From Rhizophagus irregularis (Eukaryota > Glomeromycota > Glomeromycetes > Glomerales > Glomeraceae): a stretch of 64,000 bases of DNA. Made by a program: the position numbers and the translations under genes. This document shows, piece after piece, positions 12,444 to 24,240 of the stretch; the stretch's first letter is position 1, and each line of letters starts with the position of its first letter. Location of the stretch: positions 2,170,001 to 2,234,000 of the forward strand of contig NC_089454.1 of the NCBI RefSeq assembly GCF_026210795.1, given 5' to 3'. The notes under the pieces are model-generated. The model was not told the DNA's origin. It did not search any database and was given only the letters and a program-made list of their open reading frames with translations.

Positions 12444-13419
12444 CCCTATAAAAAATTTTATCCGTTATTTCTGTAAAAACTCCGAAAATATAAATAATTC
12501 GATAAATTCCGTGATATAAGGTTATTAATTCCGGTAATATGAGCATAGCGGACATGCTTTTATCACCTTGCCGATCATTTGTCGATCATATATATATATC
12601 ATATCACTTCTACTTTGAAGCATCGGGTAAAGCCATAAATGCTCGGGCAAATTATACTAATTGTTTTTTTTGTCAGTTTAATTTATGAAAAATATACTAT
12701 AAAAGTATTATGGCAAAAAAAAATGTATTGCCAAAGTTAGCCTTGAACCAAAATTTCCAATAATTTGATAATTGCCGATCATTTGCCGATCATCTGCTAA
12801 TCTGATTTTGAAGCTTCGGGCGAAGCCACAGATTTACGGGCGAAACTTGAAATTTTTAAAATATATTATTTAGGTATTCAAGAATCAATGGTTAAAATAA
12901 ACCAGCAGAATTTTAGATAAACCAAAAGTTATCATTAAAAGAATGTTTATGAATATTATTAAAATATATATTAGGAATATTAGGAAAAAATTTTGGCAAA
13001 ATTTTATGAACTGTTTAAAGAATTATTTTTTGTTTTATTTATTTAAACAACAAATTTGATCATTAAAAATTATATTGTTCATTTTTTTATAAATAGTCTT
13101 TAAAATTTTGTGAAGAAATACTCATTTTATTAGAATTTAAAAAGTTAGTACTAGTAAAAGTTGCCCAATAATGATGCAATCTTGATAAAATTTAATATGC
13201 AGTAAATCTAAATGAATATTAAGCTGTCTGTAGAATTTGAGTATATATTATTTTCAACCAAAGCCAATCAATTTAATTATAGCGAAGAGATAAAATTGAA
13301 TAAATGATCGACAAATGATCATCAAAATTGTGATAAAATAGGGATGTCCGCTATGCTGGTAATATGAGCCTTTTACGGGAAAAAGATGGAATATAAAAAC
13401 GGATCGACTTTTTACAGGG
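12444..13419 (+). mobile_element. CCCTATAAAA-ended MITE, copy B, interrupted
   Basis: It starts CCCTATAAAAAATTTTATCC and ends TTTTTACAGGG. The left portion (12444-12541) and right portion (13358-13419) join to reproduce the unit seen at 11231. The gap is exactly a second element plus its 9-bp target duplication. Confidence 0.82.
12542..13357. mobile_element. MULE-like MITE, 816 bp, nested in a MITE
   Basis: The termini are a perfect 14-bp inverted repeat AGCATAGCGGACAT, extending imperfectly to about 50 bp through TTTATCAC and CGATCATTTGTCGATCAT. It is flanked by a perfect 9-bp duplication GGTAATATG (12533-12541 and 13358-13366), the size typical of Mutator-like transposases. Removing the element plus one copy of the 9-mer restores the host MITE sequence. 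There is no open frame, so it depends on a transposase elsewhere. Its termini differ from those of the intact MULE at 34598. Confidence 0.82.
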
Positions 13420-13672
13420 GCGTAATCATGAAATAAAAGTCCTTAACTTTCGTTCGTGCAAGCTTCTTATTTATCTCTATCAGATCAATTAAATCCAGTC
13501 ATTTCAATGATATTCTTTTTAAGTGACATTCCAAATTTAGCATTATTGATGGCGATTTAAGATGATAATAAGTTACTAATCGTTCACTTAATGTATTTGA
13601 AACTTATATAAGTAGTTTATTATAAAAATTGCATGAACGGTCCCTAACAACTAATATATAATTATTATATAA

Positions 13673-13956
13673 GGCCACACAAATTCAATTTTTCGGTTCA
13701 CGTAACATTGAAATTTAAAATTGGGGGGTTTATTGTTTATTAATAAAAAAGTTTATATATAAAATCATGACATCTGATTGGTTAACTTTTAAAGGGGAGG
13801 GGTAATTAAAGAATTTATTTCGCTCCAAAAGTTCTCAGCCACGTGATAAACTTACCGCCAATAAAATTACGTATTGATCACGTGATAATTTTTATTGAAA
13901 TTTGATAAAGTGACCCGGCCGGGTGAAGTGTACCGAAAAATCGAATTTGTGTGGCC
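13673..13956. mobile_element. PIF/Harbinger-like MITE, 284 bp
   Basis: Ends GGCCACACAAATTC...TTTTTCGGT and the complement form an inverted repeat of about 30 bp with few mismatches. The flanks are TAA on both sides (13670-13672 and 13957-13959), the 3-bp duplication expected of Harbinger elements. The interior contains two CACGTG palindromes and no coding region. Confidence 0.68.
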
Positions 13957-14534
13957 TAATATTTATCACGATATAAATCTAGCAAATGTTATTACACTAC
14001 TTTATAAGAGTTTGAATAGTAAATCATATGCTTGTACTATAAAATTACTTTTATTAAATATTTTTAAATGAAAACTTAAATTAAAAGAATGATTTTGAAA
14101 TTTCAAAGCATAAAAGTATTATGTGTGGTATTATTATTTTTTGCTATAGATATAAACTAATATGAGTACAAGTTCTATTTTCATAATGAACTTTCTAATG
14201 ATAACGATTATAAAAACTTAAGTGTTGATATTAATTATACATTTATTTAATTTCTTATTTAATTTCTTAATATAAATTTGAAATTTCTTTTTGCTTAATC
14301 CTTTTAGGAATCGTCATAATTAATTATTTGCTTATAAAGCTATAAAAACCGATTGTAACATTCATTCATTTCGAGGAATTTGCGAATTTTTAAGATATTT
14401 ATGAGTAGTTTGCCAATTTAACGTATAAATCGAATTTTTTTTAAAATGTTCGTCGTGAAGATTTTGCCAATTTTAAAGTATAAAACGAGTTGAGAAAACC
14501 AATTTCTAAATAAAATTTCGGTATTTATCGGAAA
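13957..14534. other. 3' flank of the Asn-rich gene, conserved among its copies
   Basis: The block TTGCTTAATCCTTTTAGGAA followed by ATAATTAATTA at about 14291-14326 recurs at 30887 and 42139 at the same distance downstream of each paralogue. It marks the duplicated unit and may include the transcript 3' end. Confidence 0.55.
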
Positions 14535-15740
14535 TCAATCTGTTGTTACGGATGAGTTAATATTTATATCGTGGTCATTACATGGCATATCATTTATATC
14601 ATCATAATTTCGATCAACGGCTGTTATCGGAATATCTTGTGTCGTTATACTCTCATCAGAAGTGTATTGCTGTGGATAAGCGTTGCGAGTATCTCGATGA
14701 TTATCAGTAGTTGAAACATCGTATGCTAATACATCATTCTGAAGTGAATTTGTATTTCTATTATAATCTGGTATCGTCTCTCTTTCAGGGATTTGACGTT
14801 GTGGAAAATTATTGAGATCAGCTCGAGTATCTTCAACTTCATTTTGGTAAGGCAAGCAACTTTTTTGATTATCAATCATTGAAGTCGCTTGTGTTGTCAT
14901 CAAATTATCCTTAATATTCTCATGAGATGTGTTTGTATTTCTATTATTATATACTGGTCTCATTTCTCTCTCAGCTGGTGACACATTATTGAAATCAACT
15001 TGTTGCTGTGGATGAATAGCATTATGAATGTAACCTCCAACTTCATTAGCATTATTTTGATTGTCGTTCATCGGTGTCGCCATTATGTTATTTCCAATAT
15101 TTCTATACAATGAATTTGAATTTCTATTGAAGCTTGGTCTCATTTCACTTTTAGGCGAGATATTGTTGAAATCAATTTGTTGTCGTGGTTGAGTGACACT
15201 GTAAGTATAGTCTACGACGTCATTTTGATAAAATCCATTTCCATTTTCAAAATTGTTTTGATTATCATTCATCGGAATCATTTGTTCTGTACTTCGTTCA
15301 TGAAGCTGGTTCATATTTATATTAGAATCCATCCTCATTTCACTTTTGGGAATGTGATTTTGCATAAGGTAAAAGGGAAGGATTTGTTTCAAGTCTCGCT
15401 CTAGATTTAATATTTGATCCAAAGACAATGATTTTTTTCGTTCAAAGTTATTCATGCCAATATCCATCCCGTATATTTTTTTATTTAATATTTTTATAAT
15501 CAAAGGACGTGAAAATAATTTACATTTTACGTAGTAATTAATTGTAGAGCCATGATAGCAAAATCCATGATCATAATCATGATCATCTAAGACAGAACCT
15601 CGTAAAATAATTTGACAAGTTATATGATAAAAATTATTATCTTCTGGTATATAATGAAAAAATTTACATTCATTCGTTTGAATAGCTTGAGAAATCGATA
15701 CGTTATCAGTAAAATTATTCATCATATTTCTTTGATACAT
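14535..15740 (-). CDS. Uncharacterised Asn-rich protein, paralogue 1 (401 aa)
   Basis: I do not recognise this family. A single exon starts MYQRNMMNNFT and runs 401 codons without interruption. Residues about 20-135 form a conserved, probably globular region (ITCQIILRGSVLDDHDYDHG, INYYVKCKLF, LKQILPFYL) shared with the copies at 31144 and 42306. The rest is low-complexity, rich in Asn, Gln and Asp, with repeated RxxYNRNTNS-like and PQQQVDFNN-like units, and is probably disordered. There is no signal peptide, membrane segment or catalytic motif. The tails of the three copies differ by in-frame insertions and deletions, while the head is conserved and all frames stay open, so coding function is likely. 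It is the first gene of duplicated unit 1. Confidence 0.72.
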   Translation of the reverse strand: MYQRNMMNNFTDNVSISQAIQTNECKFFHYIPEDNNFYHITCQIILRGSVLDDHDYDHGFCYHGSTINYYVKCKLFSRPLIIKILNKKIYGMDIGMNNFERKKSLSLDQILNLERDLKQILPFYLMQNHIPKSEMRMDSNINMNQLHERSTEQMIPMNDNQNNFENGNGFYQNDVVDYTYSVTQPRQQIDFNNISPKSEMRPSFNRNSNSLYRNIGNNIMATPMNDNQNNANEVGGYIHNAIHPQQQVDFNNVSPAEREMRPVYNNRNTNTSHENIKDNLMTTQATSMIDNQKSCLPYQNEVEDTRADLNNFPQRQIPERETIPDYNRNTNSLQNDVLAYDVSTTDNHRDTRNAYPQQYTSDESITTQDIPITAVDRNYDDINDMPCNDHDININSSVTTD

Positions 15741-16203
15741 TGATGGAATTCCTGAATAAAATAGATAACCGTTAAAATATTAAGTTATTTGTCCTAGAAT
15801 CAATCTTTATTTATAAAATAATTTTGAAATGATATACTGTAGGCTCATTTATATAATTTATATATTAAATTTTATCACTATCTCAAAACCTTTTAGGGCA
15901 AACCAATAAAATACAAACAATATAAAAAAAAAGGTTTTTAACTGGACTGAACAAAATGTCCACCTGATTATGTTGTGTATCGCTCTTTTCCGCATCTAAG
16001 ATTTTTGGTGTATCGCAGTTGATTGACATTTTTCCCATTTTTTTCCAGTTATAGTAACCGTCTCCTTTTTCCGAGAATTGAAGATGCACCAATAATAGAG
16101 CTTATTCGATCAACTCAAATTTGGAAGAAATTTTATTAAAAATAATGGAAATAAAGTATTATAACTGAAGGAATAGAACTAGAACAAAAAAGGAATGACT
16201 AAA

Positions 16204-16354
16204 TAGGGGTTCGATCCTATTTTTTAAAGTTATTCGGATAGAATCCTAATTCCTATCATCATATTCGGTTTATAATCCGGGTCTAGTAATTATCCGAAAT
16301 TTATCCGGATTGACGGATTAATCCGGAATACGTGGATTTAAGATCAAAACCCAA
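16204..16354. mobile_element. hAT-type MITE, 151 bp
   Basis: The left end TAGGGGTTCGATCC and right end GATCAAAACCCAA form imperfect inverted repeats. It is flanked by the 8-bp duplication TGACTAAA (16196-16203 and 16355-16362). The interior has several TATCCGG/CCGGAT words as in the elements at 7146 and 9163. Its GGTTCGATCC resembles a tRNA B-box but belongs to the terminal repeat. Confidence 0.75.
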
Positions 16355-16362
16355 TGACTAAA

Positions 16363-19300
16363 TGAAATGAAAGAAGGGAGAAACAAAAAAGGAATAAATT
16401 TAATGTACGAATATTTAGTAAATGAATACGATGATTGAATTAACCAAGCTCAGTTCCTAGATGATGAAACAGTTCGGCCACATCAATTTGGATTACTAAT
16501 TAATCTAATTATGTACATTTTTATAAAGTTCAATGTTTCATAATAATACAATTATTTATTTTCTATTTATTTACAATGTTGCTTTTTTTTCTGAAATAAC
16601 GCAATTAGGTTTAATTAGTGATAAATAGTAATTTCTGTAAAACATTAATCAAGAAATTCTCGATAATTTTGTTACACAAGAACTCCAAAAACTTGTCCCG
16701 TAATTATTTATTATTATTGGTCGTATATTTATATTGGTTAACGTCACGAGGTACAATGTTATTTAACGCTGATCATTCGATTTCCCGATTTCAGATTTTT
16801 CGAATCATCACATGATGATCGGATTCTTGGTTTTATGATCGGCATACATATTTTTTAATTAATTTCATTAGGAAATAGGGAATACAACATACTTTTTTTT
16901 TGACATAAACAAAAAACTCCTTTTTCTGATTTAAATTGTTTTTGAGAAATAGAAATATCCCTTTAAATAATTAATCTGGAATTATTGTATTGCTCCTTTT
17001 TCTTATGCATATCCTTAATTAAGATTGACCTTGTTGTTATGTAGATATCTTTTTTTGAACCAATCATACAAAGTTCAAAGAATAAAATCTTTTTTTTTTT
17101 ATTTTCCTATTTTTGGTCATTAAGAGAAAGCGCTTAAAAAGGTTATTTCTTACATTGCTTGTATATCCAAACAAAAAAAAATAAGTTTTTATTTATTTAC
17201 ATTTTATGGATTATTATTTTATTAAATATTATTTATAGAATAATACTGTACTGCATATTACAAATTATTGTAAAAATTTACTATGTATAAACTAAAAATC
17301 ATTAAATATTTCAAATAGGAAAATTATAAAAATATATGTCATAGTTTATTTTTTTTTTGTTCAAATAAAATTCCGACTTTTGTGTAATTTAATTTTACAA
17401 TCACTTTTAATTTATGAAATTATGGAATTAATTTTACTCATTTCATAAACAGAAAAAGAATAAGAATATATATATATCAATAACGATTCTTACATTACTT
17501 ATCTAGTTCTGTTAATATTTTTTATCAAATGATTAAAGACTTGAAATAAATGGAACCCTCAAAGATAATATGATGGCTAAATTTTACATATTTTTCTTAT
17601 TATTTTTTATTATTATCATGTAGTGCATATATATCAAGCATTTATATTGTTAAATAAAAGCAATTTCGTTTAACGTCTTTAGTTTAATTAGGTATTTCAT
17701 ATATTACTATCAGAATTATGGAATCCACAATAATGATATGAAATAATACATAACAACAGTAGCCTACAAATCTGTAAAAATAATGTAAATTTAAAGTAGT
17801 ATGAATTATTCCAGATTTAATATTTCTTTTCTTCCTTGGCACTTGGTAGTATTTCTTATTTTACGCGTATGGCAGATAATTGTCTATACACCAATAAAAA
17901 TATCTGTGCCACAAATTGATACGACCATATTATTAAATTTTTTTAGTTATTTCAATACGACCTCTCGTACTGTATGTGCTAAGTTGAGAAACTTTGCTTT
18001 TTTTAAAAAATCATTTCCATTATTAATAAAATTATAATAAATATATTCAATAAAATAACGATCTTTAGTGTTACGCAACGCGACGATAATTATGTATTAA
18101 AAATATATAATGTTTATTATTTCTGCTTTTCGTCTTTCCATCTGATAGCCCTAGTTCTTTTTGTTTCTACTATATTCTCTTTAATCTCTGATATTGCTAC
18201 CGCAACCAAAAAAAAATCTGATCGCTCAGAAAAAAGACTTAATTAAGCAAGAACCCAAATTTAACTGCCAAAAGCTAGTAGTGGCTGGTTTTTTACTGGG
18301 GAGTATTTTAGCCCAAGGTTCTCCCAAGTCCCAACTAAAAAAACGCACCCAAAAACTCCAGTTCAAACTAATAGCGAATATTCTGAAAAAAAAAAGCATT
18401 AAGAACTTCAAAAAGATAGAAAACTTACATAATTTTTACTATATTTTTATTTATTTACATTTTTTTATAAAAATTTTTTACATGTTAACTAATAGTTGTT
18501 ATTTCGCATATTTTGGGTATAAAATTTTATAAGCTTTAAAAATGTTTTTGGATTCTGTATAATGATTCTAACTGTGTACATTTTTTTTTTATATAAAGTA
18601 TTTTAGAATATAACGCGCATTATCACTCATTTTATTTATTAAACTAATAAATAATAAGTAAATCACTTTAAAATATAGTGATTAAATTTTCAAATACTAT
18701 TAAAATAAAATAAATATATTTGTTTTCATTGTTTTTATCGTATTTGTCTTTCGCGCTGGTTTTTAGATGTTACACAATTACTATAGCCAATCCCTATCTT
18801 TCGGCAAATTATTTAGCCAGTTGTTATATAATATGTAAGTGATATATGTATGATATCGAAAATATCTTGTGCATGAACTGCACAAAACTTGGATGAAAAT
18901 CAAAAATCAAAAAATTATTTTAAAATTTTTTTTTTTTGTGTAACCTGTGGACGTTTGAGATTTATTTTAAGTATATTTAGTATATTTGATCATTATAAAA
19001 TAATAAAAGTAATATATGTAAATTTATCATTACTGAATAAAACGCGAAGTATAGTAAGTTTTATTGTAATTTGATAGAGCAATCAACAATCAACACACCT
19101 TTCGCACCGAAAAAAATTATAAACGATCCTTGAATTGTTTGATGGGATAAGAAAATAAATAAGTTTAGTAACAAGAAAAGTGATAGAAAGAAGATAAGAA
19201 GATTTCCAAAAACGTCAAGAACGAAACACAAGAACAGATGCAACTAACCATGTGACGTTCATAAGTTGGAAGGTAAATTACTTCCTAATCTTGTTTTTGG

Positions 19301-19477
19301 CGAAACTAGTAATATAAGGTCTGCCCAAACTCAAATTGTAAATTTAAGATCATAATAAATCGTCTTTTTTTGATTCACTTTAAAATTTAAATTAATACAA
19401 TCAGTTAAGTAATTGAATAAAACATATTTAAAATTATATTATTTTATATACTGTATATAGAATATGATATAAAGCAG
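16363..19477. other. Intergenic portion of duplicated unit 1
   Basis: No gene is supported. Anchors shared with unit 3 lie here: AAGCGCTTAAAAAGGTTATT at 17128 (also 46830) and CAATAAAAATATCTG at 17892 (also 49280). ORFs at 16618, 17801, 18194 and 18889 have no family support and are not called. Confidence 0.5.
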
Positions 19478-19740
19478 CAAGAAAACGTGGCAAGAATACT
19501 CTTGTACGCCTTTACTTCGCCTTCATTAATAATACTACAACAATGACTGCGCATTATTAATTTAAAGTGGCTCGGCTCTTCAATTGTAAATTTTAGCATG
19601 GCGCTACGTAAAAAAACGTGGCAAAAATGTTCTTGTACGCCTCCTTTACTTTGCCTTCATTAAATAATATGATAAAATAAAAATAATATAATTATGAAGC
19701 AACTTAATTTGAAATATTGTCATATAGAAAAATTTTCTTA
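19478..19740 (+). repeat. Dispersed repeat, copy 1
   Basis: A stretch of about 260 bp contains ACGTGGCAAGAATACTCTTG and a second internal ACGTGGCAAAAATGTTCTTG, then a TACGCCTCCTTTACTTTGCC segment. It matches 21671-21975 in the same orientation with substitutions and small indels. The nature of the repeat is unknown. Confidence 0.65.
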
Positions 19741-20330
19741 TATAAACATTTTGAAAATATTTTTATAACAAACTAGGGGTAGCCCATTGCTTCGCACCGG
19801 GATTAGTAAGCTGTTTTATATTAATGTAGTAATGAATAATGAAAAGAAAATTATGATATATGTTTAAAAACTTCAAGTTTTATTATTGTTCATAATTAGA
19901 AATCTAAAGGAGAGTAAATAAATGATAATAAAATAAAAAATAAATTTAATAAATTTAAAAAAGGTGATAAAAAAAAAGGCTAAGATGGAGTTCTTAGAGC
20001 TTAGAAAACATCTCTTTTCATTTGCTAGAATATTTTTTTTTTGTATATTATGGCAAAAAAATTTTTTTATGTGTGAGATAAACTTTTTTTTGTATATTTG
20101 AAAAATGTAGTATTATTATAGCATGTTTAAATATTTTGAAAGATTTCATTATATACAATGTTTTTGGTCTGAAGAAATATATTAATAATGTATTATAATG
20201 ATAAGAAATTAATATAAATTTTATTTATTGTATAAAGTAGATGTTACAGTACTGTAGAATATTTTCAAATTTATTATAAATAGTTTTATTGATATTAGGA
20301 GAAAAAACGCTCACTGAATTATTATTATCA

Positions 20331-20570
20331 GGAGAAAAAAATCAATATAAAAAAATTTTATTAGGGAAAACGCCAAATAATTCTCTTTTATATACTAAAG
20401 TCTATTGAATTGATCTATTATTATGGGGAGAAAAAAATTAATATGAAAAATTAATATGAAAAAATTTCATTAGGGAAAACGCCAAATAATTCTCTTTTAT
20501 ATACTAAACTCTATTAAATTGATCTATTATTATGGGGAGAAAAAAAATAATATGAAAAAATTTCATTATC
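20331..20570 (+). repeat. Tandem repeat, about 96-109 bp unit, 2.3 copies
   Basis: Units begin GGAGAAAAAAA at 20331, 20427 and 20536 and share TTAGGGAAAACGCCAAATAA and TTCTCTTTTATATACTAAA. The second unit is longer because of a local 13-bp duplication. No coding role is seen. Confidence 0.8.
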
Positions 20571-22168
20571 GATTATAGAAATTTATCATCATTATTAAAA
20601 AAAGCTAATAATCTATCTATTCTAATAGTTATTTGTATTAGTAAAATGCCAGTTACTCGAGAAACTAAAAATTGGTATTAGCAATCACAAATTTGCCGAT
20701 CAAAAGCATTAAACACTTAAGTATAGATCAGGCGCAAATCTGGCGCAGGGGAATGATGCGTTGCACAACTCAGAAATTTAGATTAACCTGTATAAATATC
20801 GAATAACGGTTTCACAGGAATTTTTTTAATAAGATAGAATTCAGAACAAAAAAATTTGGAATCATGCAATTAAAATTTTTATTGTTAATTTTTGGCTTTA
20901 ATATTGTTTTAGCGAGTAAATAATTAATTCTTTACATTAAAAAAAAATTTGTCCTTTTTATTGAAATTGATATTAGTAATTAAAACAACAATAATTTAAT
21001 TCATCATTGACGCTAAACGTGACGCAGATGCACAAGATTATCCTTAGTTTTGTAGCATTTTATAAATATGAATTTTAACAAATATTCTAAATCGAATATA
21101 TAACTTTTTATTCCAAAGTAAATCTTCTATCTACCACCGTTAAAAAAGATGTCTTTTTTTTGGATACACTATAAAATTTAATTAAATTTATATGATCAAA
21201 ATATTGTTACACAAAGCTTAAAATTGAATCTATCTTTTATTAATCATTTTACTAAAAACTCCAAGACTCTAAAAGATTCCCATGAACATCATATTTATTT
21301 ATCTTCTTTTTTTTTTGTTGGAAACTATTCTTAAGAAATATTGCAAGGTAATTACGTTCGTTTGTTAAAAATGGGCTTCGCAGTCTATAGATTATTTAAG
21401 AACAAAGTTACGTTCAGATATTTCACATTTTAATATAAAAATTTTAAGAATTTGGTCTGAGAACCTCATATTTTGTAAATATTTCTGAGTTTTTTAAATC
21501 TGATTGTTGTGTAATGACGATATGGTATCTTGGCGTGACAGCTGTGACACCCTAATATGATGTAAATAAATACTTAATGTAATCAATTCCATTCCAATAT
21601 CAATATAATACTAGCCGACGTCATAACATAGTTCAAGTTGTTGATTCAATTTGTTCGTCTCATAAAATTCTACGTGGCAAGATTACTTTTGTATACTTTC
21701 ATTGCGCCATCGTTAATAATACTACAATTTTACAGATGACTGCGATTAGAAATAATTATTGATATCAAAATCTCATTATTATTAATTTAAAGTGATCTGC
21801 TCTTTCAATAGTGAATTTTAACATAGTGCAATTAGAAAACCGTGGCAATAATACTCTCGTACGCAGTACGCCTCCTTTACTTTACTTTCATTAAATAATA
21901 ATATAACAAAAAAGAAAAAAAAATATAATTATGAAGTAATTTAAGTAATTTGAAATACGTGTCATTATAGATATATATAATATTGAATACTTTGAAAGAA
22001 AAAAGAGAAAAATATTTTTATAAAAATTCACGAATAAAAAATCTAGAATCATACAATTAACATATTTATTGTTGTATGTTGATTTTCGTCTTTACTACTT
22101 GTTTAAATAAATTATATTCCTTTTTATGCTAATAAACACCATTGACGCGGATGCAGAATGTGTCAGCA
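20571..22168. other. Intergenic, 3' side of the BTB-TLDc gene
   Basis: No gene is supported apart from the second copy of the dispersed repeat (21671-21975). TTGACGC followed by GACGCRGATGCA-like words occurs near 21008 and 22143, hinting at an older duplication. Confidence 0.45.
21671..21975 (+). repeat. Dispersed repeat, copy 2
   Basis: A direct-orientation relative of 19478-19740: TACGTGGCAAGATTACTTTT, TTAATTTAAAGTGATCTGCT and TACGCCTCCTTTACTTTACT are all in the same order. Confidence 0.65.
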
Positions 22169-24229
22169 TTACATTATGATTTGAAATACTTCATAATCTT
22201 CTATCGAGAAATAATCTTCAGTATCTCTTATCTTTTTTTCATAACTACATTGTTTACATTCATTATAATTATACTCTTTTGTATTATCGTCAGACACACT
22301 TATATAAAGATCCTCACCAAACGAAGGACCACAATAATTTTGATTAACTAATGCTTCATCCATATTTTTTACACGACTAAAGATTGGATCCTTAAAATTA
22401 TTCTTACTTTTAAAAGAAAATATAAAACTATCTTTAGTCTTATTAATAAACCCTGGAGATTTCCATACTAAAGGATTATATCCACCAATAATTTCTTCTG
22501 TTCCTTTTAATTTAATGAATGTAATAGTACAAGTTTTATTATCGCATAATGCGTGAAACTTTTTTGGAGTGAATCCATCTCTACTTCCTCTCAATAATAA
22601 TTCAAATTTATATGGTAAATATAATTCTTTGGTATACGCAAATTTAATATTAACATCGATTTTATCAAACCATAATGAAATTATAGAAATAATATTTAAA
22701 TTAACAATTTTTGAATCAATAATTCCATCAATATTCCTATGTCTGGGAAACAAAATATTATCATTTGGTTCATTATCAGGATCCAGATAAGATTTTAATA
22801 AATCTTCATAAAGTTGGCATCTTAAAAGCTTTTTGTAAGGTCGAACTTTTTGCAAGAAATCTTTAGATGAAAGACTAAAGAATCTAATTAAAGGTAAACA
22901 ATGTTGCAAAGTATCTTTCATTATTCGGAAATCATCTTCTGACCAAATAGTAGGTTCTGAAATAAGTGTTGGATTCTTTCCAAGTCCCCATTTTAATACA
23001 TATTCCCAAACTTCAATTTCTTTCATTTGTAAATCATCTCTCTCAATCAGTGAAATTAAAGATTTTTCAGAAAGTGAAGTAAAATCAAACGATCTAAATA
23101 TTTTTTCAGGCGATTTTGCCATCAAATCTATACAAAATTTTTGGAAATCTAACAAATTATTGGATTGAAAGCATATCTGGTATATATGTTCAAAATGTTG
23201 TTGCATCCATTCTGCCTCATTTTCAATTAAATATCTTTGTAAATAATCAGATATTTCTTTTTGAAGAAGAAGTTCATCGACGGCAACCACTAGCTTTAAA
23301 ATATTTGAGGCATCTTGCTCATTTAATGAAATAGTACCACCATAAATGTATCTATTATAATAAATGATAAAACATTAAGAATTTATTAAATTTGTTTGAT
23401 TTTAAAACGTTTGACGATGAATACCTTAAAATAATTTGAAAAACTTCAGTTGTAATGTTAGGTTTTACAAAATAAAATTTTTCATCCTCTCTTTTCATGT
23501 ATTGGTTATTTGACAAAGCAGAACGAAAATACTCTGATCGTGTTCCAATTATTTGAGAATGTAGTTTATACTCACGGCCAGTTACTTCATCTCCAACTCT
23601 TACAATCATATCATAACGCTCTCCTGTTTCAAGTAGTTTAATAAAATCATTGGGAACAATGACTAGAAACAATATTAACAGAATGTTAGGAAATTAATTA
23701 TTCTGAAAAGAATAATTAAGGACAAATCTATAATTCATTATCTTATTCAACAAAGCAACAAAGTAGACAGATACAGAAAAAGAAATCATGAGAAATATAC
23801 TTTACCTTCCTTTTTTACCTTAATCTCTATTGGTGTTTCATATCGGTTAATAAAACTATCATCAACTATTTGTCCAAATTTTAATGGTTCTATCGAATTA
23901 TGTTTATATACTCCAATTAAATCCATCTTGAAATTATCTAGTCCATTTAATTTTATTTTTGCCTCTTCTACCAAATCAGAAACATCTTCACCACTAAACG
24001 CTATTTTTACAGGTTCCTCATTAAATTTCACCCAAATAATTTTCTTATATTTTCCTTCTTGTTCCAAGAAAGGAACGGGTTGTATTAAATCATTATCGTT
24101 ATATCTTTCATTTGTACCTTGTTCATTTTGTAATGGTAAACAGGGTGGTTCTTCATTAACGATTAGATGTGAGTTACATGGGAAAGAAGAATACGAGACC
24201 CTTTTAGCTTTAAAATAAATCATAAACAT
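22169..24229 (-). CDS. BTB-BACK-TLDc protein with N-terminal ubiquitin-like header
   Basis: Three exons on the minus strand: 24229-23806, 23662-23425 and 23351-22169, with introns of 143 and 73 nt, phases 1 and 2. They splice to an uninterrupted 614-residue protein. Residues about 60-140 (KKIIWVKFNEEPVKIAF ... ETPIEIKVKKE) resemble the ubiquitin-like header of Crinkler-type proteins. Then comes a BTB domain (about 150-235: YDMIVRVGDE, HSQIIGTRSEYFRSAL), a BACK domain (about 245-390: FCIDLMAKSPEKIF, EVWEYVLKWG), and a TLDc domain (about 430-610: LLLRGSRDGFTPKKFH, GGYNPLVWKS, DSFIFSF, FSIEDYEVFQI). BTB-BACK proteins usually act as dimeric or Cullin3-linked adaptors, and TLDc domains are tied to oxidative-stress protection and V-ATPase binding; the substrate is unknown. 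The ATG at 24229 is the first in the open frame. Relics at 41.8 and 51.0 kb also carry the header. Confidence 0.82.
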
Positions 24230-24240
24230 TCATTTAATTG

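Noticed and set aside
16206-16216. GGTTCGATCC resembling a tRNA B-box
   Set aside because: There is no A-box or cloverleaf; the site is the terminal repeat of a hAT-type MITE with an 8-bp duplication.
18194-18532. Overlapping ORFs on both strands
   Set aside because: One strand reads Lys-rich and the other Trp/Phe-rich text, with no start context or domain. It may be repeat-derived, but I cannot support a gene.
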